NCBI RefSeq assembly: GCF_025685625.1
Contig: NZ_JAGSYI010000001.1
Span: 2,108,001-2,172,000 of the forward strand
Reading direction: 5' to 3'
Length of the DNA: 64,000 nucleotides
Origin: Acidicapsa acidisoli
Lineage (GTDB): Bacteria > Acidobacteriota > Terriglobia > Terriglobales > Acidobacteriaceae
Shown here: positions 37,653 to 47,256 of the stretch, piece by piece
Position numbering within the stretch: position 1 is the stretch's first letter
Layout: every line of letters begins with the position of its first letter
Made by a program: the position numbers and the translations under genes
Notes under the pieces: model-generated
What the model was told of the DNA's origin: nothing
Seen by the model: the letters and a program-made list of their open reading frames with translations, nothing else
Databases searched by the model: none

Positions 37653-37934
37653 ATGACAAAACTAAGTTCTGAAGAGCGGAAGGCGCGGGATGCTGCCTTT
37701 GCCGAGCTACTTGATTCCATGAACCCGGTGTCTGCTTTACGAAAAGAGATGGTTTCGGCGCGGGTGCGAGCCGGGCTTTCCCAGCGGGAGCTGGCGCGAC
37801 GGATGGGGACAACGCAATCTACGATTGCGCGATTGGAAGTTGGAGGACGTTCGCCAAGCATCAAGACTCTGCAGCGGCTAGCGAAAGTTACGAGAAGCCG
37901 GCTCGTTGTGCGCCTGAATCAGATCGAAGATTAG
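37653..37934 (+). CDS. XRE-family HTH regulator (HigA-like)
   Basis: A 93-residue Cro/CI-type DNA-binding protein. The HTH is clear: ARVRAGLSQRELARRMGTTQ followed by STIARLEVGGRSPSIKTLQR. This size and layout match HigA-type antitoxins, but no toxin gene is seen on either side. The start at 37653 begins MTKLSSEER; the frame is open upstream without protein-like sequence. It is flanked by repeat elements. Confidence 0.8.
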   Translation: MTKLSSEERKARDAAFAELLDSMNPVSALRKEMVSARVRAGLSQRELARRMGTTQSTIARLEVGGRSPSIKTLQRLAKVTRSRLVVRLNQIED

Positions 37935-38046
37935 GATGACTCAGGGCAATGGCCAGGACTGGAATGGCGGCGTCTTTAGCCGAGGTAGCTACGAAATGGA
38001 GGAGCTTCATGCCGGATCGGGTCCGAGGGCCTGACTAGTGGTGGGT

Positions 38047-38094
38047 TTCGTGCCGTGCACGAATTAGGCCCAGGTCTCAGGGGCGAGACCTGGG
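38047..38094. repeat. REP-like double palindrome
   Basis: TTCGTGC-CGT-GCACGAA (38047-38063) is followed by CCCAGGTCTC (38069-38078) paired with GAGACCTGGG (38085-38094). Both stems are perfect. The composition and intergenic position suggest a dispersed REP-type element. Confidence 0.55.
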
Positions 38095-38101
38095 GCACCG
38101 G

Positions 38102-38173
38102 ACAACTCCATCTCGCGGCGGAAAAAACAAAGGCAGCATGACTAAGGGGTAGGCGACATCAATGTCGCCCCTC
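38102..38173 (+). repeat. Intergenic repeat copy 2
   Basis: Direct-repeat partner of 37367-37440. The shared core includes CGCGGCGG, an A-rich tract, GCAGCAT and GGGGTAGGCGAC. The 3' arm of the hairpin is decayed in this copy. The two copies flank the XRE gene. Confidence 0.6.
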
Positions 38174-38231
38174 CAATTATTAGTCTTACAACGCATCTTC
38201 TTTTCTTCAATGGGCAATGCCACAGTTGGAG

Positions 38232-40810
38232 CTAATTCACCGTTAACTTGATAGTGGCTTGCTCTTGCAGAGAATTGGAAGTAGCAATAATGGTCACGGT
38301 TGCATTAATGGGCGTTGGTGTGGGATTGGAAGCAGCCTGCGAGGCGCCTCCGCCGCAACTAGATAAGAACCCAAGACCAAAAACAATCAAGATTGCCAAC
38401 GGCCGCACCCGCAACTTGCGTTTCCATCTCAACGCGAAGAAGCATAAAGCCAACCCTAACGCCAGAGGTCTTGACTGCGGTAATCGATCTGTAGAATTTC
38501 GAGAAGCAAGCTGGTTGGAACTCGTGATCGTCAACTGTGTACTAGCCGCCCCACCGGACGGCGTTATGCTGGATGGACTGAAGCTGCATATCACGCCGCT
38601 TGGCAATCCTGAGCACAAGAAGCTTATGGCGGCATTGAATCCGTTTTCTGGTGTCGCCGTCAAAGTTAACGTCCCTGATCCGCCAGATGAAACCGCGAGC
38701 GATGCTGCCGAAGCAGAAAGGCCGAAGCTCGGCACCGGCAGATTGATTACGTAGTTGGCCACCGCGACGCTGCTGTTAAAGTCGCCAGGTGCCACGGCGA
38801 TAGCTTGAAGGGTTTCAATAGCGGAAACCGTGATCGAACAGGAGTAGGCTGTCGACTTGGCCGTTGGAATACTTCCATCGACGGTGTAATAGATGATAGC
38901 GCCCGGTGCCGTGTCACTGATTGAAACTGTCTGCTCTGCAGTATAGGTTCCAGACGCAAGGCTGATCTCTGGCGTCGCTGCCGTAGCCGGAGGTGTGGCA
39001 AAGCTGTAAGTTGCGGTTGAGATAACACTATTGCTGAAACCGCTGGAGGCTGCAATCGCAGCAATGGTTTCAGTCGACGAAACTGTAATCATTCCGGCAT
39101 ATACCGATGAACTCGTCGTCGGCGTCGTCCCGTCAGTCGTGTAATAGATGGTGGCACCGTTCGTGGTGTCCGATAACGCCACCGATAGCACGGACGTGTA
39201 ACTTCCCGATTGGACACCAAAGGTCGGGGCTGCAGCCAGCGGCGGGGTGGCCGCCAGCCCATATTCCCACAGGTCATTGGGTTCGCCATTGATGCCGTCG
39301 GCATCGTACCCTGAGCCGCCAAAAAGCCACGGGTTTCCATCTTTATCTGTCCAATTAAAAGCACCTGCGCGACTGCCAGGCACATTGGAGGCTGAGACAG
39401 TTCCTGGAGTTCCGTAAACTCCGGCCGCTTCAACGCCGCTGCTACCGCCCTCCCACGCCCATTCGTTGGTTGTTGGATTGAATTTCCATAAGTCGTTCAG
39501 CGCCCCGGCCGCAAGCGCGGCCCCAGAACCTGACCCTCCGAAAAGCCAAAGATTCCCGAGTCTGTCGGTCCATGTCACGCCGCTGGTGCGAGGGCCCGGT
39601 ATGTTGCTGGCTGATGTCACTCCCAACGTGCCATAAGTTCCGATCACGCCAGATTCGTCATACCCGCCCATCCATGCCCATTCACTGGTTACCGGATTGA
39701 ACTCCCATACATCGTTAATCAAACTTGGGTTTTGGCCGATATCGAAAGCATATCCTCCAAACAGCCAAAGGTTTCCGTTGGCGTCTGTCCAACTCTTTGG
39801 AGCCTGACGAGAGCCGGGATTATTGCTGGCGTCCGGGACGCCCAAAGTGCCATAAATACCCGCCAGCCCCCATGTTGGACTTTCACCTGAGCTATTACCG
39901 CTCTTCCATGCCCATTCATGCGTTGTAATGTCAAACTTCCATAGATCATTCAGATAGCAGTTAACGCCGGTTGCGTTGTAACCGATACCTCCAAACATCC
40001 ATAGATTGCCACTGCTGTCTGTCCAACTTGCTGTTTCATAACGCGATCCCGGATAGTTTGTTGGAGCGGGCGTCCCCAACGTTCCATACACTCCCGATTC
40101 GCCATCAAATAGGGACGGCACGGTACTGCTTCCGCCCATCCAGGTCCATTCATTCGTTGACGGATCAAACTCCCACAGGTCGTTGAGGAATCCAAGCGTT
40201 CCTGCGGAGTCAAATCCCCAGCCGCCAAAGAGCCATAGATGGCCACTAGGATCGGCCCAACCTGTCGCCCACTCACGTCCTCCAGGAGTATCGCCAGCAG
40301 CTGGCGCTCCTAACGTGTCATAGACCCCAGGCTCGCCACAAAAAGCCGTTCCAGTGATCTGGATACAGGTCTTGGCGATCGAATTGCTTCCGCTCTTCCA
40401 CACCCAATCATGCGCTACTGGATCATATTCCTAGAGATCATTAAGAAAGCCGCTGGTACTATCGGCATCGATGCCATTGCCACTAAAGAGCCAGAAGTGA
40501 CCGTTGTGTCAGTCCAACTGACACCGAAGCTACGACCGCCGGGAACGTTCAAGGCTGCCGCGGTTCCCAGAGTGCCGTAGGTTCCCGGTCTGCCGCTGCC
40601 CGAAGTACTGTTGCCGCCCATCCAGGTCCAATCGTCTGTTTGCGCACAAGCGGCGGGGTAAGCAGAATAGAGAATTAGAGCCACGAGAACGAACGTTAAA
40701 TACTGCGCAACCTTGCGCAGGACACGCGGAAAGCTTGTATCCTCGCGAAGGACGTCGGACCTAACTCCGCTCCAAACTCCCGATTGAAGCGAACAAAAAG
40801 ATTGTGTCAA
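38232..40810 (-). pseudogene. Kelch-repeat / chitobiase-like secreted protein, disrupted
   Basis: One ancestral gene now in two frames. The 5' part (TTG start at 40810 to about 40505) encodes a signal-like region and the first Kelch blade (DDWTWMGG, YGTLG). A one-base deletion near 40505-40509 shifts the frame; the correct frame then reads GHFWLFSGNG but meets a TAG at 40433-40431 where the repeat expects Trp (NDL-stop-EYDP). The intact downstream part (38232-40403, 723 residues) has about six Kelch repeats (NLWLFGG, NDLWKF), two chitobiase C-terminal-type domains (ATIYYTTDGTTPT), an Ig-like domain and a C-terminal membrane segment. A downstream ATG at 40403 could make a truncated product without a signal peptide. 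Confidence 0.8.
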
Positions 40811-41148
40811 TGTATATTCCCTCAGCAGCCCATTTCTTGAGGCAGAATTTTGCCCCTCGATCTAGTCAAGTAGATGAATTAGAGTGATGCACTAAAAGAT
40901 GTCTTAAAGTTGGGATTCATCGTACATGCGCAGACCTTATCAACTCAACTTTTTTTAGACATAAGGCGGGTGGCCTATATCTGAACAAAAAACGGGAAGA
41001 TGCCGCACGTCTCGCCTTTAAGACCTAGGTCTCAATCAGAACTGAACCGCCTATGCATCCACGGCTCGGGTGTCTAGCCTTCTGCACCCTTCGCAGTCAT
41101 TTTTGCGCCCAGTTGAGCTACGCATTCGCGGTACGCGCATGGCGCGCC
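40811..41148. other. Intergenic region, nothing recognised
   Basis: About 338 bases upstream of the broken Kelch gene and downstream of the 329-residue gene. No gene or RNA is recognised; only a 12-base palindrome-like GACCTAGGTC around 41023 stands out. Confidence 0.5.
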
Positions 41149-42138
41149 CTAATTCGATGGGGTCTTCACTGAGGCGGCGGTAGCATCGACTAGTTTACGC
41201 AGGTTATCTTCATTGGGCATTTTGAACTTCGGATCAAGTTGGGCTTTCACGAGGTCTGAGGCAACAATTGCGTCGAAGACCACACCCGAATTGGCCGAGA
41301 TGACTGGACCCTTGCCGTTCCCTAAATTATCCGAGTTGATGGAAAATTCCCTGCCGCCGGGACCAACCGTTGTGATGGTGGTGCTGTTCGGGTTCACCGA
41401 GGTCTGGCCGTCGTGACCGAGAGTTATGCCTGAAAGTGCGGCGTTGCCCAAAACTCTGAGGCCGCCCTTAGCTTTTTCGCCCGCAGGAGTGCCATTCGCG
41501 ACGCCGACGTACTGTAACTCGCCCACGCGTGCGCCGCTGGTTGTCTTATCGATAACATGGCTGCCGTTATTCTGAAATTCAACAACCTTGTCTCCGAATC
41601 GAACATCGATGGCATCGCCGTTCCTCGCGACAGTCCCATCAATTTTGCCGGTTGGGGCGATCGCGGTTTGCTGCGGCTGTTGATTGACGGCGGCCTGAGC
41701 ACTCCCAGTCCCAGGAGGTTGTACTGAACTGCTTGCGGAGAGGCCAATTGCTTTCGCCTGTCCGACCGTCATATTGTCCATTACCTGCTCAAATTGCTTT
41801 TGTTCATCGGTATCCGAAATCAAAGGTTTGCCGTTCATAATAGTGCCGACACCCGAAAACCTTACGGTTGCAGCCTTATTCCGGATATCCTCACTATTTA
41901 CCTTGATGATCTGAGCGATTCCGGGAGCGGCAATCTTGACGTAGTACGTGTTGCCACCTGTTTCACCAATCTTAATGGCGGATGCAAGCGCCGCCGCCGC
42001 CCCATTGGCGTCGATAGTTTGATACCGTGCTTCGCCAGAAGCCTCGGTGGCATAAGGACTAGTCGCTAAAGCAAGCCCAATAGTTGCAAGTGAAAATAAC
42101 TTACGGGCTAGAGAGAGGCGATCCCCTGAAGTGGCCAT
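41149..42138 (-). CDS. Secreted protein of unknown function
   Basis: A 329-residue exported protein. The start at 42138 has GAGGAG eight bases upstream and begins a signal peptide (LARKLFSLATIGLALATSP). The mature part has a beta-rich N-terminal domain (NTYYVKIAAPGIAQIIKV), a Gln/Pro/Ala linker near residue 135, and a C-terminal beta-rich segment with GKIDGTVARNGDAIDVRFG. An earlier ATG far upstream is unlikely. No family recognised; probably periplasmic. Confidence 0.6.
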   Translation of the reverse strand: MATSGDRLSLARKLFSLATIGLALATSPYATEASGEARYQTIDANGAAAALASAIKIGETGGNTYYVKIAAPGIAQIIKVNSEDIRNKAATVRFSGVGTIMNGKPLISDTDEQKQFEQVMDNMTVGQAKAIGLSASSSVQPPGTGSAQAAVNQQPQQTAIAPTGKIDGTVARNGDAIDVRFGDKVVEFQNNGSHVIDKTTSGARVGELQYVGVANGTPAGEKAKGGLRVLGNAALSGITLGHDGQTSVNPNSTTITTVGPGGREFSINSDNLGNGKGPVISANSGVVFDAIVASDLVKAQLDPKFKMPNEDNLRKLVDATAASVKTPSN

Positions 42139-42322
42139 GAGAAAACTCCTCAGAGCGTGAATTTGCAGCCGCGAAGCAGGATGGAAGCTATCGTAGGCTG
42201 GAGGCCTTTCTTTGGCAACCGAAATGACTTGACCGGATAATTTATTAAAATTAGCGAGCTTGCTGAAGACACGCAGATCCTTCGCCCGCCCGGCGTAACC
42301 ACATTGTGATTGGCACACTCTA

Positions 42323-42619
42323 CTAGCAACGCAAGCCGCCGACCCGCGGCACATAGTGGAAGCGGATTAAATAGATATTGTCGCCTTTGCCGTGCTTAGC
42401 TACTCTGAGCAGGTCCAGAACACCCAGAAAGCCCGACTCGCGCGCTAGTTCCGGAGTGATGTCCGGTAAACCGATCGGCTCTATCGAGTCCACCTCAATT
42501 TCGCCTTCGTCCATGCGGTAGCGCCCGCCTACTCGCACTTTGGGACGCATCCAGATGCGCACGCTACATGTGATCTCTCCTTGTTTAACTCTCGCTCTAA
42601 GCCGCTTGGTGAAGACCAT
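42323..42619 (-). CDS. Small ASCH/PUA-like protein
   Basis: A 98-residue protein (VFTKRLRARVKQGEITCSVR, then PKVRVGGRYRMDEGEIEVDS and a C-terminal IYLIRFHYV). The pattern of a basic N-terminal helix, an IRIW strand and a GxxY/RM turn resembles small ASCH-type PUA-fold proteins that may bind RNA; this is a by-eye match. Its start is unopposed and it stands alone. Confidence 0.6.
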   Translation of the reverse strand: MVFTKRLRARVKQGEITCSVRIWMRPKVRVGGRYRMDEGEIEVDSIEPIGLPDITPELARESGFLGVLDLLRVAKHGKGDNIYLIRFHYVPRVGGLRC

Positions 42620-42932
42620 GCGGAGAGTTTACTCTGGTCCAAGCCGGTGGGTCTTCGTGAAAGAGCAAATCCTCAACATCCGATTCGCTGTCGGGAGTCC
42701 TTGATAAGGTCGAAGGTTTGTCAAAGCACAGAATCTATGCGGAGTGCGTGAGCGTCAAGATCATCGTCAGAGAGGTTGAGGGCCAGAACTACGGGTGGAT
42801 TCACGCTGCATCACCTAGACGGTTAGGCAACATAACTGCGGTTGATCCGAAGCCCCGAGATACAGCGGGCTAAAGGTCGCTCGGAAGACCGTCGGAACAT
42901 CTGCAGGTTTTTGCGGTAAGGCGATTTAAAAG
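42620..42932. other. Intergenic region with possible coding debris
   Basis: No intact gene. On the plus strand about 42700-42872 reads as a 57-codon stretch (LDKVEGLSKHRIYAEC, then VREVEGQNYGWIHAA) without a start codon, which may be the remnant of a lost gene. Confidence 0.3.
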
Positions 42933-44663
42933 TCAGGCGGACTTGGCTGCCGCTTGTCCTGAGCCTTCGATGAGAGTGATGTAACAATTGGTCGGCAGAT
43001 CTGTGAACCGCTCGGTCAACCCGCTGGGTTGCGGCCACTTCACCTCAACCCAGTCAATCTTCTGATGTGCGCCTGCGCCCAGGACGATGCGCGGATCATG
43101 CGCGGAAAGAAAGCTGCCGCCCCCTGTTTGGGCCCGATGGCGCGTCGTGTCTCCGGCCTTGTAAGTCACACGAGCCCCGATGGCGTCGGTATTGCACTTG
43201 CGTCCGACCAGCTTAACTCCCAGCCAATGATTCTGCGTCGAGCAATTGTTCTTCAACAACAAAGGAGCCGCGTCGTTCACGCTGATGAGCACATCGACCG
43301 CGCCATCGTTGTTGTAGTCCCCAACAGCCAGACCGCGTGAAGCAAATCTCTTCGCGAATGCCGTACCTCCGCGCTCGCTGATATTCTTGAACGAACTCCC
43401 ATCGTTCTGAAACAGCAGTAGCGGCTCCTTGTAAGTTACATAGTGCGATTCCCGGTCAACAAGATCGTCCGGAAAACCATTGGAAAGTATAAGGTCCAAA
43501 TTCCCATCGTTGTCGTAGTCGAAGAACTTCAAACCCCAGCCGCTCATCCAGCGTGTAGCGGCTCCGATGCCCATGGGCATCGCAACGTCATCAAAGGTTC
43601 CGTCGTGATTGTTCTTGTAGAGCGAGAAAATCTCTTCATTGATGTTCGCGACAAAGATATCGATCCATCCGTCCTCATTGAAGTCGCTGGCATCCACACC
43701 CATTCCCGATCGCGTCCATCCGTTAGGGCTGTAGGCGACGTTCGCCATAAATCCGGTCTCTTCAAACTTTCCGCCCCGATTCATAAATAAAAAATTTGCC
43801 ACTGAATCATTGGAGACAAACAAGTCCATGCGGCCATCATTGTCAAAATCCGCAGCCACCGCTCCCCATGCCTTGCCCAGGTGATCGTTGATCCCTGTCT
43901 CTTTGCTAACGTCGGTAAATGTTCCGTCTCCGTTGTTATGAAACAGCCAGTTCGGAAGCGGCTTGAATGGGCGGGGAATGCAGTAGTGCCGCGTGCCATC
44001 CGGATCGACGGGGCAGCTCAGCGTCTTGTTGAATTCGCAGAACTGGCAGACGAAGAGATCGAGCCGGCCATCGTTGTCATAGTCGAACCAGACCGCACTT
44101 GTGCTCCAGCCCGAAACTCCGACGCCCGCTTTGTCTGTCACATCGGTGAAGGTCCCGTCTCCGTTGTTCCGGTAGAGGATGTTACGTCCATAGTTAGTGA
44201 CATAGATATCGGGAAGGCCATCGTTGTTGTAGTCTCCCACGGCGACTCCCATGCCATACCCACCGCCGGCGACGCCTGCCTTCTCCGTGACATCGGTGAA
44301 TGTCCCATCCCGATTATTGCGATAGAGAGCGTTGCGGAGCGATTTTGGAGGACTGTAAAAATCGCATTTTCCACTGTTGACCAAGTAGATGTCCATCCAG
44401 CCATCGTTGTCGTAGTCGAGAAAAGCGCAACCTGCGCCGCTGCTCTCCGGCAGATACTTCATTGGAGACTTGCCGGAGGTATGCGTCCAATGAATGCCGC
44501 TGCTGGCTGAAGATACTTCTTCAAATATTGCGCCGGAAGTTGAAGCGGAAGTTGCAGCCCAGCCAGGCGTTCGCGGAAGCAGCAATGAGCAGGTTCCCAT
44601 TGCCATCTGTTGCAGGAGGAGACGCCGCGAAGCAGACTTTATATTCCTTTCGGGCTTTGTCAT
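42933..44663 (-). CDS. CRTAC1-type FG-GAP/ASPIC-UnbV secreted protein (copy 1)
   Basis: A 576-residue exported beta-propeller protein. The start at 44663 gives a twin-arginine-like signal (SASRRLLLQQMAMG). Earlier ATGs would collide with the divergent regulator start. The body has about six FG-GAP/VCBS repeats with calcium-loop motifs DYDNDGWMDIYL, DYNNDGLPDIYV, DFDNDGRMDLFV. The C-terminal ASPIC/UnbV domain reads NHWLGVKLVG...IGARV. Proteins of this type are abundant in Acidobacteriota and are probably surface or periplasmic carbohydrate-associated proteins. A paralogue lies at 62234-63928. Confidence 0.85.
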   Translation of the reverse strand: MTKPERNIKSASRRLLLQQMAMGTCSLLLPRTPGWAATSASTSGAIFEEVSSASSGIHWTHTSGKSPMKYLPESSGAGCAFLDYDNDGWMDIYLVNSGKCDFYSPPKSLRNALYRNNRDGTFTDVTEKAGVAGGGYGMGVAVGDYNNDGLPDIYVTNYGRNILYRNNGDGTFTDVTDKAGVGVSGWSTSAVWFDYDNDGRLDLFVCQFCEFNKTLSCPVDPDGTRHYCIPRPFKPLPNWLFHNNGDGTFTDVSKETGINDHLGKAWGAVAADFDNDGRMDLFVSNDSVANFLFMNRGGKFEETGFMANVAYSPNGWTRSGMGVDASDFNEDGWIDIFVANINEEIFSLYKNNHDGTFDDVAMPMGIGAATRWMSGWGLKFFDYDNDGNLDLILSNGFPDDLVDRESHYVTYKEPLLLFQNDGSSFKNISERGGTAFAKRFASRGLAVGDYNNDGAVDVLISVNDAAPLLLKNNCSTQNHWLGVKLVGRKCNTDAIGARVTYKAGDTTRHRAQTGGGSFLSAHDPRIVLGAGAHQKIDWVEVKWPQPSGLTERFTDLPTNCYITLIEGSGQAAAKSA

Positions 44664-44734
44664 GATAGGCATAAACCTATTGAGTCCAATTGGGAAGATA
44701 GACCAAATACTGGACAGGAGGCTAGAGTATTGGA

Positions 44735-45373
44735 ATGGCGGAGCCAACTAAACCAATCAACGTGCTCATCGTAGATGATCATCCCGTAGTCCGGCTTGGT
44801 TTGCGGACGATGCTGGAGAGCGAAGAGAACATTATAGTGACTGGGATGGCCGGATCTGCCAAAGAGGCACTGCTTGAAGTAGCGAGACTTCAGCCGGATG
44901 TGGTGCTGATGGATCTGCGCATGCCGGAGATGGAAGGCGCAGACGCGATTGCGGAACTGCGGCGTATCCACCCGGACATACGGATTCTCGTGCTGACGAA
45001 TTACGAAGAAGATGAGTATATCTTTCGCGCGCTGCAGGCCGGCGCGATGGGATACCTTCTCAAGAGCACTCCCCAGGAGGAGATCGTTCAGGCAGTCGAA
45101 ATGGTGCACCAAAACAAGCGCTGCATTCCGCCGAATATCGCGAAGCGACTCTTTGAAACAATCGGACGAGAGGAACTGAGTCAGCGAGAACTCGAAGTGC
45201 TCAAACTTGTGGCCAGCGGATTGACGAACAAAGAGATCGCGCAGCGCCTCTTTATCAGCGATAAGACCGCCCGGAATCATGTTGCGAGTTGCCTGGTCAA
45301 GCTCAACGCGAACGACAGAACAGAGGCTGCGACGACTGCGATCCGGCGCGGACTTATACGTCTTTCCGAGTGA
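44735..45373 (+). CDS. NarL/LuxR-family response regulator
   Basis: A 212-residue two-component regulator. The receiver has the acidic pair in IVDDHPVVR, the phospho-acceptor Asp in VLMDLRMPEMEG (about residue 57) and the conserved Lys in YLLKSTP. The LuxR-type HTH is LSQRELEVLKLVASGLTNKE then IAQRLFISDKTARNHVAS. An AGGAGG site is 13 bases before the ATG. The kinase gene is convergent downstream, an unusual layout since such pairs are normally co-directional. Confidence 0.93.
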   Translation: MAEPTKPINVLIVDDHPVVRLGLRTMLESEENIIVTGMAGSAKEALLEVARLQPDVVLMDLRMPEMEGADAIAELRRIHPDIRILVLTNYEEDEYIFRALQAGAMGYLLKSTPQEEIVQAVEMVHQNKRCIPPNIAKRLFETIGREELSQRELEVLKLVASGLTNKEIAQRLFISDKTARNHVASCLVKLNANDRTEAATTAIRRGLIRLSE

Positions 45374-45437
45374 ACGATTCGTTGCAGATTGCCCACCGAG
45401 CGGGGACAACGCAACAGGGGATGGGAGAGCAGATACG

Positions 45438-46967
45438 TTAGTGCGCATTGAAGTCAGGTGGAGTGCTGAGTATTCTCTCCTTGAAAAATAAGAACAAACG
45501 CTTTTTGGGACTTTCCTGTTGCAGGCTGGCCCTCATGCGAATTTCGGTTCCGTGTCCAGGCGTGCTCAGTATCTGCAAGGCGCCCGCGACGTCGCTGGCT
45601 CTCTTTTGCATCCCCAAGATGCCGAATCCTGCTGCCTCCTGCTTGAATTCGAATCCGTTTCCGTCATCTTGTACTACTAGCTCAACGCTGCCTCCATCGA
45701 AAATTAGAGTAATCGCCAACTGAGTAGGATCGGAATGGCTGACAGCGTTCGCGATTGCTTCCTGGCCAATATGAAGCAGCGCGTCGGCAAGTCTTAAATT
45801 GAGCGGTGTTGAATATCCTTGCAGCTTGGTAACTGTCTTGATTTGATCTCCTGCAATTCTTCGCGCGGTACCTGCCAATGATCCGAGAAGGTTTTGTTGT
45901 ATTTGTGGCGAGGAAGAGCCGAGCATTGCGATAGTTCTGCTGGCTTCCACATGGCACTTGCGCACAAGTTGGTAGGCAACGCTCAACTGGTCCGCGATGT
46001 GACGGGAGTCCTGGTGATCGCCTCGTACAACACTGCGCCGGATTCCTTGAATCTGATATCCGACTCCGGCAAAACTCTGCGCCATTGTGTCATGAATCTC
46101 ATGAGCCAAGCGCTCGCGCTCCTGGATGATGGCGTAGGCTTTCCATCGCTGAAGACGGAATAGAGCGAGTTGAGCCAACAGAGCAAGCGCCAATGCGACG
46201 GCAAAAAGCATTCCCACATGCCACGGAGTCCACCATGGGGGACCAGGGAGTATCGCTGGCCGTTCGACTGAAGCTGCATGCCGTCGCAGATCCATGTAGT
46301 CATTCCATGTGGCAGGCGCTATGCCGATATGGCGCCACATGCCGCCTACATTGAGCGACCGTAATCCGATGCGCCCTGTTCGAAGGCACGAGGGCTCTTC
46401 AAACGCTATCCAGGCTGTCTGCAGGGAAGTCATATTCTGCACCGATGCTGCAATGTTGCAGCCGACCGCTGTGACCCGCAACCGATACCATACCGAAGTG
46501 TGAACACCCCCGGGGAGCGGTACTGGATTCGCTTCCATCCACACGAATGCAGATCGTCCAATAACCATCGTTCCGTCCAGAGTCCGAATGCCGACATAGT
46601 ATCCGTTGTAGGTATCGGCACCCTCCTTTTTCTCGTCGCTGGTGCGGATGATGATGCCCATATCGGCGTTATCGCCGTTGAATCGAACGTCAGCCGTTAC
46701 GGTGTAATCTCCCCACGCGCTAGACCCAGCGATGAGCTTCGAACCGCGATCATATGTTTTGTTGTAAATTGCGCCGTTGCTTATTCCCCAGCTTCCACCG
46801 ACCGCTTTCCACTCATCCATGCGGCCGGCCTGCAACTCGTAAGTATGCGTTGGAACAACTCCTTCTTCACGCCGCCAATGGAGCCAAAGCCAAATCACAG
46901 CGGACAAGCATGCGATGGTGCACACGATCGCCAGCAGTCGTTTCGGAGTCACCCTGGGAAATCGCAT
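45438..46967 (-). CDS. Histidine kinase with jelly-roll-like extracytoplasmic sensor
   Basis: A 509-residue sensor kinase of the NarX/LiaS class. Start at 46967 (RFPRVTPKRLLAIVCTI) begins a first transmembrane helix. A periplasmic domain of about 190 residues follows (WKAVGGSWGISNGAIYN, YTVTADVRFNGDNADMGIII, NGYYVGI), resembling a LamG/DUF1080-type carbohydrate-binding jelly roll. The second helix is near residue 250, then HisKA_3 (RLAHEIHDTMAQSFAGVGYQ with the phospho-His) and the HATPase (GQEAIANAVSHS, DDGNGF, GFGILGMQKRA). It probably phosphorylates the regulator encoded convergently. Confidence 0.88.
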   Translation of the reverse strand: MRFPRVTPKRLLAIVCTIACLSAVIWLWLHWRREEGVVPTHTYELQAGRMDEWKAVGGSWGISNGAIYNKTYDRGSKLIAGSSAWGDYTVTADVRFNGDNADMGIIIRTSDEKKEGADTYNGYYVGIRTLDGTMVIGRSAFVWMEANPVPLPGGVHTSVWYRLRVTAVGCNIAASVQNMTSLQTAWIAFEEPSCLRTGRIGLRSLNVGGMWRHIGIAPATWNDYMDLRRHAASVERPAILPGPPWWTPWHVGMLFAVALALALLAQLALFRLQRWKAYAIIQERERLAHEIHDTMAQSFAGVGYQIQGIRRSVVRGDHQDSRHIADQLSVAYQLVRKCHVEASRTIAMLGSSSPQIQQNLLGSLAGTARRIAGDQIKTVTKLQGYSTPLNLRLADALLHIGQEAIANAVSHSDPTQLAITLIFDGGSVELVVQDDGNGFEFKQEAAGFGILGMQKRASDVAGALQILSTPGHGTEIRMRASLQQESPKKRLFLFFKERILSTPPDFNAH

Positions 46968-47081
46968 CGCTGCGATCTCCGGCGATGGGAGCGAAAGCCG
47001 GGCTCGAATTGTAGATGTGCGATCCACTATACCTCGAGAGTTCGCATGATCTTACCTTGTCACCTTAGCAGTCGCAAGCCT

Positions 47082-47097
47082 TAGTACATCTGTACTA
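47082..47097. promoter_or_regulatory. 7-2-7 inverted repeat, NarL-type operator candidate
   Basis: TAGTACA-TC-TGTACTA, two perfect 7-base arms with a 2-base centre. NarL-class regulators bind heptamers in this 7-2-7 arrangement. It lies between the divergent kinase and TonB-receptor genes, 160 bases before the receptor start. Confidence 0.45.
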
Positions 47098-47185
47098 CTG
47101 GCGATTGAGTACTCCGACATATTGTGCGTTGCGGTACGGAGCCCATACGATCCTCGCCGTAAGCAAAGCGACCCGTAGCTTGCTT

Positions 47186-47199
47186 TGTAAATGATTACA
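47186..47199. promoter_or_regulatory. LacI-type operator candidate, copy 1
   Basis: TGTAAATGATTACA, arms TGTAA/TTACA, 58 bases before the TonB-receptor start. A near-identical 14-mer is at 62111-62124. LacI-family operators are typically 14-16-base palindromes with such arms. Confidence 0.45.
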
Positions 47200-47256
47200 T
47201 TGGCTTGTATGAAAGAGGCTAGTGCGAGCCGAACGCCAATTTTCAGGAGGCAACAC

